Shown here: piece after piece, positions 42,248 to 54,126 of the stretch | Layout of the letters: each line of letters begins with the position of its first letter | Numbering within the stretch: the first letter of the stretch is position 1 | From: Cycas panzhihuaensis | Taxonomy: Eukaryota > Cycadophyta | NCBI GenBank assembly: GCA_023213395.1 | Contig: CM041465.1 | Span: forward strand, 38,633,741-38,697,740 | Direction of reading: 5' to 3' | DNA length: 64,000 bases | Made by a program: the position numbers and the translations under genes | Notes under the pieces: generated by a model | The model's input: the letters and a program-made list of their open reading frames with translations, nothing else | Database searches by the model: none | Told to the model about the DNA's origin: nothing

Positions 42248-43161
42248 TTTTATAAGGCTCCCTGTAAGGTGATCTTGATGCCCTAGGCGTCAAAAAGGGC
42301 ACAAATCACTTATTTTTAAATAAAAAATCACTTTTTTAATGTTGGATAGGACTAATTTAAAATCTTAATACTTTGGTGGTGGATTGTTTATTTGGCGTAG
42401 TTCATTAAATTCTCACTTAAAATGAAACCACTAAAGGCACTACATTGAGACAAGTAGATTTTCATTAGACACTTAAAACCTTTTCTGATATTTTTATAAA
42501 TGCTTTTACAACACATTATGTGTTATTTTTCATATACTAAAATTGTTTCATTTTGAAGCCTTTTCATTGAGATTTGACAAGCATTGTAAGCAACAGCATC
42601 ATCCACTTAAACAACTTAATCTAAGTCAACTTAAACCATTAAAATTTGCTTTAAAATTTTGTTGGAGATGCCTTGAAAAAGTTAAAACCTTGCCTCTAAA
42701 AATTTCAAGCTTGGTGCATTCCCTACGAGACCAACCGATCGCACGGTCAGTGTATGACAATTGAGATTTTCTTGGAGAAAAGGTGGTTCAAAAAGGGTGT
42801 TATTGGGGCTGAGAATCCCAAGGAAAGCATGGTACATTCATGCAGCTCAACCCTACCTACCATTGTTCTAAATTTGACTTGATCAACTGTTGGATCTATA
42901 TAGAAAGATTAGGATTACACCAACTTCTAGCGTAGTCCTCCACCCCTCATCACTCTCTTCAATTGTTAGATCTATTTAGAAAGATCAGGATTGGACCAAG
43001 TCCTAGTGTAGTCTTTCACCCCTCATCACTCTCTTCAATTGTTGGATCTTCTTGTAAGATCAAGGCTATTGGTGTGTTAGAAGGTGGTACTTGAGCAACG
43101 AAAACTTGGAGTCTCTAAGTCATCTGCTAGTTTTAAGAAATTTTTAATCAACTTTAACACT
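42248..43161. other. 900 bp without recognisable genes
   Basis: Contains a direct repeat of about 60-70 bases (GATCTA..AGAAAGAT.AGGATT, then CCACCCCTCATCACTCTCTTC) at about 42890-42965 and 42967-43045. No coding motif is recognisable. Confidence 0.45.
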
Positions 43162-43900
43162 ATGGTTGCCATTAACATGCTTAATGGTACAATGGACAGG
43201 ATAATTATCAAGAATGGAAGAGGCAAACACAAAATCTATTGATAATGAATGAATTATAGGCATTTGTATCTAGGAAGAATCCCAAGCATGTTCCTGTTGA
43301 AATGAAAGAAATATACTTGATCCTGCTTTAATTGATGCTTGGGAGGCTAAGAATGAAATTGCTTTAGCATTTCTTCACATGGTTGTTGATGTGAATGTTG
43401 ATCAAAACATTGCATGTGCTCATACCTCAAAAGAAGCTTGGGATACTCTAACTTCATTATATGAAAGACGAGATGATGCTTACATCATAATGACAAAGGA
43501 AAATTGTATTCTTTGAGATTTGTAAAGCCCATGTCAATATTTTTATCTTCTATCAAAGAAATTTGCAATGAGCTAAATACTCATGGAAAGCCAGCTTCGC
43601 GGGATGAACTTGTAATTGCCACATTGTATGCTTTGCCAAAGAAGTACAATGGATTCATCTCCTCAATCGCAAGGGACATCACTCGTGCTATAGTGACTTT
43701 CAAAAAGAAAAAATCTATTTTCAGCAAGATGAACCATTAACTTCAAGTACATTCACGGCCAAATTTAAAGCTAAACAAAATCCCAAACAATCACTTTAAA
43801 AGCAGTTTGGGAATATGAACATTGGTACATCAAAAGCCAATGTCATATGTCATTATTATGGCAAGGTACGCCACATAGCACCTAAATGTAGAAAGAAGTA
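43162..43900 (+). pseudogene. Copia-G gag
   Basis: ATG at 43162, MVAINMLNGT, with the NYQEWKRQ segment following after about 12 extra bases and a frameshift. Downstream are ALAFLHMVVDV, SKEAWDTLTSLYERRDDA and the frame 43504-43740 (SLRFVKPMSIFLSSIKEICN, PASRDELVIATLYALPKKY). The knuckle near 43846 reads CHYYGKVRHIAPKC, with the second Cys replaced by Tyr. Confidence 0.8.
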
Positions 43901-44129
43901 ATCTGACTTTTAGCAGTAGTAGCAGATTCAATGACAGCGTAAATGACAACAACAACCTTGTCAATAACAATATCAGTAGCAGTAGCAACAACAACCCCTT
44001 AGACCAAATTGAGATGGATTTCAATGAGGTCAAAGAGGAAGGGGGGGCTTTAGAGGTGGCAACCAACGCCACATATATTAATTTACAGATAAAGATAAAA
44101 TGTATTTTACTTATCACAACTCTCAAAGT

Positions 44130-45500
44130 GATAGCACTTGGAAATTGATTCAAGGGCATCTCAACATATGACAAGCAATGATGAATTACTTTACAACATT
44201 AAAGAAGGAAGAGGGAAAATAGTTACATTTGAAAACAATGAATCAATTGAGACATCTCGTATAGGCAAAATTGCCTTATTTCATTCACTAAAGAACTCTA
44301 CTTCCACATTTCCCACTAGAGATGCCTACTTAATAACTTCAATGGACAAAAGCCTCTTACCTGTTAGTCAATTAGATAAACAACAGATAAGTATATTATT
44401 TAAAGGTGGAAAAAGTACTACAAGTGACAAAAATGATCAAGTGGTAGCCATTGGTCATGAGGACCATGGTCTTTATCAATTGGACGCATCAAACATTACA
44501 CTGGATACTACATCAGCTTACTTTGTCAGACAATCTATGTCAAAAGATCAACTTTGGCATAATAGACTAGGCCATTTAAGCCTAGAAAATATCAAATTGA
44601 TGTTTAATAAAAACATGGTGTATGGGCTTCCAAAGATATCTACATCAAAGTGTCTTTGTGAAGCATGTATTATGGGAACTCAGCATAAATAGCCTTTTCC
44701 TATAGGCAACTCATGGTGTGTATCGCAGCCTTTGCAGCTAGTTCATACAAATTTATGTGAACCCATGTCCACGGCATCTCTTAAAGGAGCTTTGTATTAT
44801 ATCACCTTCATCAATGATTTTTCACATAAAGTTTTGATATACTTCATCAAGCATAAATCAGAAGCATTGGAAAATTTTAAGGAGTTCAAACTTGAAGTGA
44901 AAAATAAGTCAAAATTGTCAATCAAAATATTGAGATCTGGCAATGGAGGTGAATTTACCTCAAGGAAATCTAATCAATTCTGCAAGGCTCATGGAATCAG
45001 AAGACAACTCACTGCTCTTCATACACCTCAACAAAATGGAGTATTTGAGTGAATGAATAAGACTATGGCCAATAAAGCCAAAGCAATGATGCATGCAAAA
45101 GGGCTACCCTGTTCCTATTGGGTGGAAACATTCCATAAAGCAACCTGTGTGACCAATAGAAGCCCAATTACAACAATCACCAACATCACACCATAGGAGA
45201 CTTGGTCTGCCAAAAAGTCAATTGTTAGCCATTTGAGGACTTTTGGGTGTACTGCTTATATGCATATTCTCCATCAGCATAGAAAGAAGTTATATCAGAA
45301 TAGTCTTAAATGTATTTTTGTTGGTTATGCTATTCACAGCAAAGCATATAAGGTATATGACCCCACTGCCAAGAAAATGCATGTTTCCAGAGATATAATC
45401 TTTGCTGAAGATAATGAGGAGTTGGAGTTTGCATCCATCCAATCTCTTACTAAAGAAGGCAAACAGATTGTTGAAGACTTTCTTCCCTCATAATCTTCTA
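44130..45500 (+). pseudogene. Copia-G protease and integrase
   Basis: The protease motif EIDSRASQHMT at about 44141-44170 has Arg for the catalytic Gly. LWHNRLGHLSLENIKLM and CLCEACIMGTQHK form the GAG-pre-integrase zinc region to 44690. Integrase has YYITFINDFSHKVLIYFIKH (the expected first Asp pair partly changed), ILRSGNGGEFTS (second Asp now Gly-Asn) and QQNGVFE (Glu kept). 45233-45493 gives the C-terminal part FGCTAYMHILHQHRKKLYQN. Confidence 0.85.
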
Positions 45501-47670
45501 CACCATGTACATCATCTGCTCATGTTGCTTCTCTCTGCTGCATCTACTTCAAATACAACTCCACTTGATCCTAGCACTGCTTCTGTTAATCAGCTATTAC
45601 AACTAGAGGATATTAAGGTTGAAGCCACATCTATAATGAAACTATCCAAATGGTACACTCAAACAATACAAAACAGTTAGATTATAGAAGGAAAACATTC
45701 ATCAAAGATGAGGCAGCAATCAGTCAATTATACACTCATGACTGATATACTTTGTGTTGATGAGCCTTCCACCTTTGAGGGGGCTAATAAAAAAGAAAAG
45801 TGGAAAGTTGCCATTCATGAGGAGAACTATTCTATTGAAAAGAACGGAATTTTAAATTTGGTAAAATTGCCCAACAAAAAAAAGGCAAACAAATGTAAAA
45901 GGAGACACAAAGCCAAATTTTGATTTGATGGTTCTGTTGAGGAGACGACAGTCAAGATAGCCCTTCAATCGAAGAAAATGTTCTAAAAGAAGAAGAGCAA
46001 AGAATTGTGTCAGAGGAACAAGCTCCTAAGAAGATACCAAAATGCTATCTCAAAACAATTGAGGAAACCAAAGGAAATGTTTTTTAGCAGAGGACAAGAT
46101 ATCAAGAACATCAAGCATTGGCCTGCTTGGTTGAACCTAATACATATGAAGAGGCAAGCCAACATTCTGAATGGAGAGTATCAATATATGCTAAAACAGC
46201 AATAATTACAAAAAATGAGACTTGGGAGCTAGTTGAACCACCTATAAACAAACCCATTGTCAATTACAAATGATTATACAAGGTAAAAGAGAAATCAAAT
46301 GGAGAAGTTAAAAAATATAAAGCAAAGTTAGTTGCCAAAGGGTATACTCAAATTGCAATTATAGATTATGAAAAAATATTCTCACCAATAGCCAAATTAC
46401 ACACTGTGAGAATAGTAATTGCCTTAATTGCTCAACAAAATTGGAAAATATTTCAACTTTATGTAAAGAGTGTCTTCTTAAATGACGATCTAAAAGAAAA
46501 AATATATATGCATCAACTTGAAGGCTATGCAAAATCAGAACAAGAAAATCTAGTATGTAGGTTAAAAAAAGCCTTGTATGGGCTCAAATAGGCTCCAAGA
46601 GCGTGGTATGCAAAATTGGATAAGTATCTTATCCACAACAAATTCCATAGGTGTGAGTCTAATCCAAATTTGTATGTGAAATTCATTAAGGGTCCGATAA
46701 ATATAATAGTAGTATATATAGACGATATGCTACTCACAAGAAGTGATACTGACTCAATTGCATCCATAAAGAGTCAGTCAGAAAAAGTTTTTGAAATGAC
46801 TAATTTAAGGATGTAGATTATTACCTTGGAATTGAGATAACTTAGTTAAAAGATTATGTCACTTTGTCTCAATCCAAATACATCGAGAGTATGCTAGAAA
46901 AATTCAATATGAGAAATTGTAACAGTTGTGTCACACCTATGGAAACAGGTTGTGTGTTAAATCTTGATACAAATGGTCAAGCAATAATGCAACCACATAC
47001 AGACAGACAGTTGGAAGTCTGATATATCTCACTACTACAAGACCCGATATCTCTTACTCGGTTGGAATAATCTCCAGATATATGCGAGAACCAAAGATAT
47101 CATGTTGGAATACAACAAAGAGAATACTTAGATATCTAAAAGAAAGAAAAGATTCAAGCTTGAATTATACAAGGTTTGATACCATGTAGCTGACAGGTCA
47201 CAGTGACTCGAATTGGGCAGAAGACAGAAGAGACAAAAAGTCAACAAAAGCTTATTGTTTCTCTTTGGGATCAACAGTAATATTTTAGAATAACAAAAAA
47301 TAGCCCACAGTTGCCTTATCCTCCACAAAAGCTAAATACAAGCCAACAATAAGTGCAACTTGCGAAGCTATCTGAGTCAGATAATTATTAAAAGATTTGG
47401 GTCAAGAACAGAAGACTCCTACCATTTTGTTCTATGACAATTAAAGCACAATCAAAATGACCAAAAATCCTATTCTTCGTGCAAGAACAAAGCATATAGA
47501 AGTCCAACATCATTTTATAAGAGAAAAAGTACAAAGCAAGGAGGTTGAGTTGTTACATTGCACATCAGATGAGCAAATTGTTGATATATTTACAAAACCA
47601 CTAAGCAAAGACAAGTTCTAGTTCTTCAGAGATAAACTAGGAATAAAATAGATAAAGCATTAAGAGAGGG
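45501..47670 (+). pseudogene. Copia-G reverse transcriptase and RNase H
   Basis: RT segments are [52 protein letters not shown] and the catalytic VVYIDDMLLT at about 46712-46738. The RNase H tail lies near 47200-47640 (SNWAEDRRDKKSTKAYCF, HIEVQHHFIREKVQSKEVEL, IVDIFTKPLSKDKF). A-to-I codon bias and dozens of breaks show an old copy. It ends in the purine tract AAGAGAGGG. Confidence 0.85.
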
Positions 47671-47860
47671 CCTTAAGAGTAATGTTTTATTTAGACTTTA
47701 TAACACTCCCTTAATGTACTTTTATGAGGATCATGTGTCATTCCCTCTTCTCTATGCTTGTGACAAGTGGCATACATGCATTCATCCCTGCCAAAAGTAA
47801 TATAATTTATACTATATTTATAAGCAATTCTCCCTCATTAATGATCATTTCACTGAGAGT
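47671..47860 (+). repeat. Copia-G 3' LTR (probable)
   Basis: Follows the purine tract. It begins CCTTAAGAGTAATGTTTTAT, where TGTTAG is expected, so the terminus is mutated. No 5' LTR was found, so the right edge is approximate. Confidence 0.5.
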
Positions 47861-48102
47861 TTAACAAAAGCATTAAGGGAGAGTGTTAGAATGTTAATGT
47901 TTTATCCTAAGGTTCTATTTTATGAAACCAAAAGGGCTATGTATCATTGTACCCCCTTTGTATTAATTCAACACTTGTCACTCATGATAGACACTTGTCA
48001 TCTATGTACAAATTAGTTATGTAAGATTACTTGTATAAATGAGGATACACCCCTCTCATCAAATCATTGAACAATTCAATTCTATTTTCCACCAGATCTG
48101 CA
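47861..48102 (+). repeat. second copia 3' end: RNase H tail, purine tract and LTR
   Basis: GAGAGTTTAACAAAAGCATT then AAGGGAGAG resembles a copia RNase H end plus purine tract. TGTTAGAATGTTAATG starts an LTR at 47884 that resembles the LTR at 42032 in its first 30 bases. A TATA-like TATAAATGAGG lies near 48034, and the end is near CTGCA at 48102. Confidence 0.55.
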
Positions 48103-49080
48103 AGGAAGAAAAATTGCGATTAATCGAGATGTTAAATTTGGTGAGTCATCGACGTATCATGCTACGAAGTCATTAGAGGAACATTTTTGGCCCCCCCACT
48201 ACTTCCATTTCCTAGTAGAAATTCATCATTTGAAGAGGACGATGAGCTAGTCATTGTGATTCAAGAGGAAGCTGGACCAAGTGGAGAAGGTAATAGTGAG
48301 GAGTCGTCACATGAAGAAGTACCTATAGCACAAAGTCCTTCTATACAATTATAAGCAAGAAAGATAATAGAGAATTTCGATGTGGCATTGCAAAACCTTG
48401 TTGATGATAGAAGAACAAGAAGCCAACATGCTAGTCGAACTCTGGTGGTGAACACCAACAACTCTAGTTATCCTGTTTTGTATGAAGAAGCAAAGGACGA
48501 TCCACGATGGAGAGTTGTAATAGAGGAATAGTATGGCTCAATCATGAAAAATGCGACATGTGATTTAGTTCCCTTGCCTCCAAAAAAGAAACTAGTTGAA
48601 TGCAAGTGGGTCTATAAGACAAAGTTCCACTCCGATGAAGAGATGGACAAGTATAAGGCCAAGCTTGTTGCTCAAGGGTTTAAATAGAATGAAGGATTTG
48701 ATTATGAGGAGACATTTGCACCAGTCTCCAGGATAACGACAGTCTGATTAATCATTTCCTTAGCAGTTGCATATGGTTGGGAGTAACACCAAATGGACAT
48801 TAAGTCCGCGTTTCTTAATGGCGATTTAAAGGAGGAGATTTAAATGTCGTAGCCTCTAGGATTCATTAAGAAAGGCCAAGAGCATCTTGCGTGTCATTCG
48901 AAGAAATCACTATGGCCTAAAACAAGCACCTTGTGCTTGATATGGTAAGATCGATACCAAACTAAAAGAAGGTGGTTTTGTTGTTATAGACTTGGAATTG
49001 AATCTGTATGTTAAAAGGAGTACGACTTTGATAGTCGTTATTGTTTTGTGTGTGGATGATTTAATCATTGGAGGCAACTA
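48103..49080 (+). pseudogene. copia RT fragment
   Basis: Begins at an integrase end (RDVKFGE) and runs to the RT catalytic box. Recognisable pieces are WRVVIEE, KWVYKTKFHSDEEMDKYKAK, LVAQGF, FDYEETFAPVSRITT, QMDIKSAFLNGDLKEEI (shown with stops ignored) and VLCVDDLIIGG at about 49049. Stops are frequent. It is cut at both ends, the right one by element F. Confidence 0.8.
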
Positions 49081-49086
49081 ATAATA

Positions 49087-49496
49087 TGTTAGAATATAAC
49101 ATTTAATGTGTAAATTTTAATATAAGGTGTATCTCAAAGTCAAGAAAGTTATAGTCCTAAGTATTATGTTAGGGTCTAAGGGTCATATATTATAGTGTGG
49201 TTATGTGAGAAATTACAAGGTCATTGGTCAGTTAGTAGGTGAATTGTCATTGGGTAGGTTAGTTGTCTTTGTCCCACATGCATCCCACCTCACTATTGTA
49301 TTCCCACCTATGATATATAAACAAGTGGTTGAGGTAGTGCAGGGATCAAGTCATCATGGAGATTCATGTTGAGTCTATGGTGCAATAGCATTTTGATGTA
49401 AGCACTCTTGAGTTGAGTTAATATAGTTTATGCTTTGTTCATTGATCTTGTTGATTGTGCTTGATGTTGAATGCCTTCCATGTTGAAAGTTTAACA
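49087..49496 (+). repeat. Element F 5' LTR
   Basis: 410 bp from TGTTAGAATATAACATT to GAAAGTTTAACA, followed directly by a primer site. It is a relative of the Element D LTR (shared layout, TATATAAA box near 49313) but clearly a different subfamily. Confidence 0.85.
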
Positions 49497-49515
49497 TGGT
49501 ATCAGAGCAGGTTGC
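49497..49515 (+). other. Element F primer-binding site
   Basis: TGGTATCAGAGCAGGTTGC right after the LTR, a full initiator tRNA-Met match. Its last five bases, GTTGC, were duplicated by insertion of Element D (second copy 54492-54496). Confidence 0.9.
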
Positions 49516-49881
49516 TGTTAGAAATAATGTTTAATGTGTGTGGGTCCTAGGATAATAAGTGATAGTCCTAAGTCTTAGGGTCAAAAGGTCATTATAATAC
49601 TATGTAAAAGGATATAAGTTTATTGGTCAAGTTAGCGGTGTAATGCTATTGGTCAGGACAAAGGTATTTGTCCCACATGCATTACTTGTGTTGAATAGTC
49701 TCCCACCTCTTTGGTATATAAAGGTGGTTGAGGTAGTATGTAAAGACATCACATCATCAAGGCTCACATTGAGTCTTTGGTGCTTTTGGTATAGCAATAC
49801 ATTCTGATTATATTGTGTTAATCTCTATTGATGGTATTGATCTTGTTGGTGATGAGTGTTCTCCATGTTAAAATCTTGACA
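49516..49881 (+). repeat. Element D 5' LTR
   Basis: TGTTAGAAATAATG to AAATCTTGACA, with TATATAAAGG near 49715. Followed directly by the primer site at 49882-49900. Confidence 0.93.
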
Positions 49882-49900
49882 TGGTATCAGAGCGGGTTGC

Positions 49901-50220
49901 GTATTGAGGGCGTTGCGGTGCTGGTCACCAAGTTCTAGTCAAGGAAGAAGGCAGTTTTTCTAATTAGGAAGGTGAAGTCCCAAGGTCATTAATGGTGCAA
50001 GGCGTGTACTGTGGTAATACAAGACCGAACTTTACAAGACCGAATTTTACCAGGTAACTCTACTCTTATAAGCTTACTGTGTGTTAGGGTTTGTCCCTTG
50101 AAGAAATTGGAAGTAATAACTGTCTTAAGGTGAAGAAACTGGGTGGTGGAAATTGAGGCAAGTTGTTAATAAAGAAGTCAGATTTGCATAGGCATAGAGA
50201 GACCTCTGTGTACTAATCTG
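49901..50220 (+). other. Element D leader
   Basis: No frame or repeat was recognised between the primer site and the GC-rich block. Confidence 0.4.
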
Positions 50221-50580
50221 TTTGGTGGATCCAGCATGTACAGCTAAATCATCCATGGTGTATGTTGGCTAGTTGCCACTGCCAAAACCCTGGTCTTCAT
50301 GCATCTGAGCATCTGTGGTGATGCCCTAGGCTGTCTCTCCATTAGCATTATATACTCTCCTGCTCCTATTACCATCTTGAGGACCTCTGTGGGTTTCTTA
50401 GTTGCGTCCAAACTATTGGCTGCCTCCAGACTGCTGTCAGGCTGTGTATCCCCTGGCACTCCCATCCGTGCCAGAAATCAAAACAAGCTGTGGGGACGGC
50501 CGCAAGTCCTTGCAGGAGTGCATCAACAGTTATTGAAAGAAGAGGGCACCGATCCGCCGTGGACGCCGTTAATTTCCAGC

Positions 50581-50668
50581 TGCATCACTGTATCCTCTGA
50601 ACCCTACATCACTGTATCCTCTGAAGACTGCATCCTCTGAACCCTGCATCGCTGCATCCTCTAAAGAC
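50581..50668. repeat. 24-bp tandem repeat
   Basis: Units like TGCATCACTGTATCCTCTGA plus ACCC/AGAC in about 3.7 copies, one unit lacking eight bases. Confidence 0.8.
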
Positions 50669-51044
50669 TACAAAACAAAGAATAGTTATGTGCTTCATAG
50701 ATACTGTTATAATGGGACCCATATCCTCCTGTGGAATGACCTGCATGACCTGTGTTCGGTGGTCGTGATGAGTACATGGAGTCCTCGATCGATAAGAATT
50801 ATATCCCGAGTCAACCGAATTGAACGCATTTCTTTGGTGGTCCCAAGCCCCGCCATAAAAACTGGATCAATCACAAGGCCCGAACTTGTGTAGCAGCTCC
50901 ATGAATTTCAACACTCAAGTCGTCTCCCGTGAACTCCTCTAGTTTCTTGAATAGCGCTTGTTGCTACCGGCTCTCACGATATAGCTAATATTTGCACCAC
51001 CGTGCCAATTATAGCATCCGTGACACGATAGAGGAATTTGCATG

Positions 51045-51092
51045 TCCGAGCCACCCACGTGATAACAGTCCGAGTCACCCACGTGATAACAG
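51045..51092. repeat. 24-bp tandem duplication with CACGTG
   Basis: Two copies differing by one base, each containing the palindrome CACGTG followed by ATAACAG. Confidence 0.85.
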
Positions 51093-51640
51093 TGTGGCCG
51101 GATTTCCACCGGATGCACCCCAAGGGATGGATCCCTACCATACACAGATAGACCATGATGTGGCTGTGTGTCCAACGGAGGTAGCTCAAAATGGGGATAA
51201 TAATTGTCATGTTGCAAAGCAGACGGCATATATTGAGAATTACTTCCAAGTCATGTGCCACCACTACTAGGCAGAGATCCTTCATACCTGGATTCTTACA
51301 GTGCCATATTTCTGACTTGAAGGATTTGGACCCAGTAGGAGAGATAGGACAATCCACTTCTTCTGTGAAATGTACCATCGTTATAAGACCCAGCAGCCCT
51401 TGAAAACCTGTGACAACCCTAGTCGATGACTGGTGGTGGTCCTTCCAAGTACCGTAGGTGTTATCTCGACATAAACTGTTGGAGAACCGGTTATTCCGGG
51501 GAGGCATACAATCTACTGTGTCTTTTCCTGTTGTTTTATATGCAAGTTGCAACAATCTTGGATACTGAGGGCTCCGCCGTAAGTGGGCACATCACTTTGA
51601 GACGCCTTGGGATAGTTCTGTAGAGAGCCCTTGCATGCCG

Positions 51641-52670
51641 CAAGGATGCACGATCAATGGAAATTAAGAGAAGTAAGGATACTGTGAAGTTCAAGGTCAA
51701 ATGTAAAAAGTATTGACTCTGAGAAGGCTGACAAGCTCAAGCCTCGCCACGTGAATTGAGTGCTTTTGCTAAGATAGATATTGCCTCCAAGAAAGAAGAA
51801 ATGAGAATAGATGCAGGTATTCAAGACTGTTTGCTTCTCAGACACAGCTTCCTAGGGAGATTGTACTATCTGTTCATGACTGCATGTGTTGATGTCTCAA
51901 TTCACAGCCATATGTGTTCTGTGACTTTGTGAAGACACTGCCTGTTACAGCTCTTTGTATGATGTCATATTTGAGACCATTAATTATGCACTATTCCGTG
52001 GTATGTGATCTCTGTTGGTAAAATCTGAATATCCTAACTGTGATACTTGTATTGGTTCTGGCGTAAAACCTGCTACAATTTTGAACTGTTAACTCTAGTT
52101 CAGAACATAGCTGGCAGTGTTCTGTCTCGATTAGAGACAAACAGACTATTTACAGAGAAGCTTGGGGTGCAGTAGAATAGATCCAGCAGGGTACAACATC
52201 TTTTTTGTAAGACAGTTGTAACTTCTTTACAGCTATATCCTAGTGGTGTGAAAAAATCCGGTAAAGTAATGCCCCGCCATTGATACCGGGTGAATTAAGG
52301 ACAGTACTAGCAATGTTGAACATAGTCCTGGCAGGCAATACTCATGAAGATAGAGCTGCACTTTTCTTTGTTGAAGCGTGAATCACAATCAAGACACCAT
52401 TACTACTCGCCATGAGGAGGAGGTCATTTATTTACAGTTGTAACACAATGGTGTCATAAACCGGCTAGAAGAGTAATCTTGATAGGGAACTCCAATCTTT
52501 GGTCAGTTGGTTGCTTACAGGTATACACAAAACTGAAGGAGAGCATCGCCCATCATGATGGTTGTCTTGGCAAAGAACATTCATAGATTGTGAGGAGAGT
52601 CGCACAGATTCGTGTTTCTTTCTTTTGTTGATTTGGTTTTCAAGTTGAAGTGGATATTCTTTTATCATAC
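51641..52670. other. Element D interior without recognisable genes
   Basis: A/T-richer again. No protein motif was seen on either strand. Confidence 0.4.
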
Positions 52671-53160
52671 ATCATGGAGTTAAGTGACATTATCACCTTT
52701 GTGCCTGAGAGAAATGAATATTGGCTATCGATCTTTGTTTTCCTCCGCCCAAATACACTGGAACTAATTTTCGTTTTTGGAAAATTAAGATGGAAAGTCT
52801 ATTTGTAGTGAAGAAACTTTGGAAAACAATCATGGGGATGAAATGGCTCACAAAGAAGGGAGGAAATCTTCAAAAGGAAAAAGAATTGTTATTGACGTGA
52901 TACTTGTACCATTGATAAGGATAACCTCCCATCTTCCTATCACTTTATTATCCGTGTTCTACGAATATGGACTCACCGAGGATGCTTGGAAACTATTGAT
53001 GTATGAATGAAAAGGACCTGAAGAAATGCAGCAACAGAGAATCAAAAGGGCAAAGAATCAGAGGAAGAAGTTGAAGAGGAAAGAAAAAAGAGGACAAGCT
53101 GCGTGACAAAGCCATAAGTCTCATCAAGGAACCAGCTCTGGAGGCTAAAAATTTCAGGTA
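52671..53160 (+). pseudogene. Element D gag N-terminal remnant
   Basis: From the ATG near 52674 (MELSDIITFVPERNEYWLS) through PPKYTGTNFRFWKIKMESLF and KKLWKTIMG, the UBN2-type pattern GxNFxxWKxKM. It is homologous to 62252-62700 in Element F. The frame breaks after LWK, and the remainder is a Lys-rich tail; no zinc knuckle is present. Confidence 0.7.
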
Positions 53161-53167
53161 TCAATCT

Positions 53168-54025
53168 TTGCTAGTAATAGTTCGTGGAGACATGAGTTGC
53201 CCAACAAAAGGTATGGATAATGTTATCCTAGTTTGTGTTGACAGGGTGGTAGGAAGAATTCAAACAATGATAGGTCATACAGTGATTTGCATGTACTGGA
53301 AACTGTCCATGATCTCCCTTAACTCAGTTACATCCTCCATTCTCATTTTTGAAAAGATCAAAATTATAACAGCATATCCTAGAGCGGCACTAGAAAGTTG
53401 TTTTCAAAAGAACATAAGGAGGATACCATGTCATTAGGATCTTGCTTATCGAATTCATATTACCTTTTGGATAGGTTACCTGATTATGAATGTCAATCAT
53501 ATTGAAACAATGTTCCATGTATGCATATCCATAATCAGAAAGCATATGCATGTGAGTATCATAGAAATACTCATTATACTCAGTTCATGGAACCCTTTAA
53601 GTGACACAGATAAAGCAAGGTACATCACACAGATTACAAGAACTCGACTCAATAAATCCATTGCTTCAGGGGAGGATAATGATGATGTCTCATTGCTACA
53701 TTTGGATAATGATGATATTGCTAACATCTATTTTTTTGGTCACTCACGCACTGAAGAAAATGGAAGTAAACAGGTGATAGACATCCTTGATGAGTATATG
53801 CAGGATCATGTGAAATTAGCCATCATTCACTACTTGTTTAGCATGGCAAAGGATTCTCAACTATGTATGAAGTTGAAAGAAGCAAAGCTCGAAGATCGTC
53901 AGTTCAAAGGACAACTTCAGAAAGGACACTACAAGGTTGAAGACCAAGGCCATGCCCAAGACATGGTGTTCAAGACCTTTCCAAGATCAAGGCGGTGGAG
54001 ATTCAAAGAAGACAAAGTGCATTAG
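53168..54025 (+). CDS. Element D unknown frame shared with Element F
   Basis: Two frames, 53168-53437 and 53486-54025, separated by a stop region, aligning with 62930-63464 of Element F at protein level. Shared residues include the spacing N-LxCxDRxxxxIQxM, HxVxC, MIxxNxVTxSxLIxE, FWxGYLxMxVNH and HVxIxxILII. The second frame continues with an acidic middle (GEDNDDVSLLHLDNDDI) and a Lys/Arg-rich end. No known domain was recognised. The start codons are not secure. Confidence 0.5.
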
Positions 54026-54115
54026 AGTCTGTTGATAGTCATGTTGTCTTTAATGTCTCAAATTCATGTCAAGTGTCAATGTATGTCAAATTGTCCTTAG
54101 TTCAAACATTAAACA

Positions 54116-54126
54116 TTAAGGGGAGG
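54116..54126 (+). other. Element D polypurine tract
   Basis: TTAAGGGGAGG directly before the 3' LTR. Confidence 0.8.

Larger units (their letters stand above)
50221..51640. other. Element D GC-rich interior block, possible captured DNA
   Basis: About 1.4 kb noticeably richer in G and C than the rest of the element, with overlapping open frames on both strands (for example minus 51555-50974, 193 codons, and minus 50465-50244). None shows a family motif. It contains two short 24-bp tandem repeats. Captured host sequence is one explanation; structural leader RNA is another. Confidence 0.45.

Noticed and set aside
50974-51555. 193-codon minus-strand ORF in Element D as a gene
   Set aside because: No recognisable family, no upstream promoter signal, and it overlaps plus-strand frames in the same GC-rich block; kept only as part of the unexplained block.
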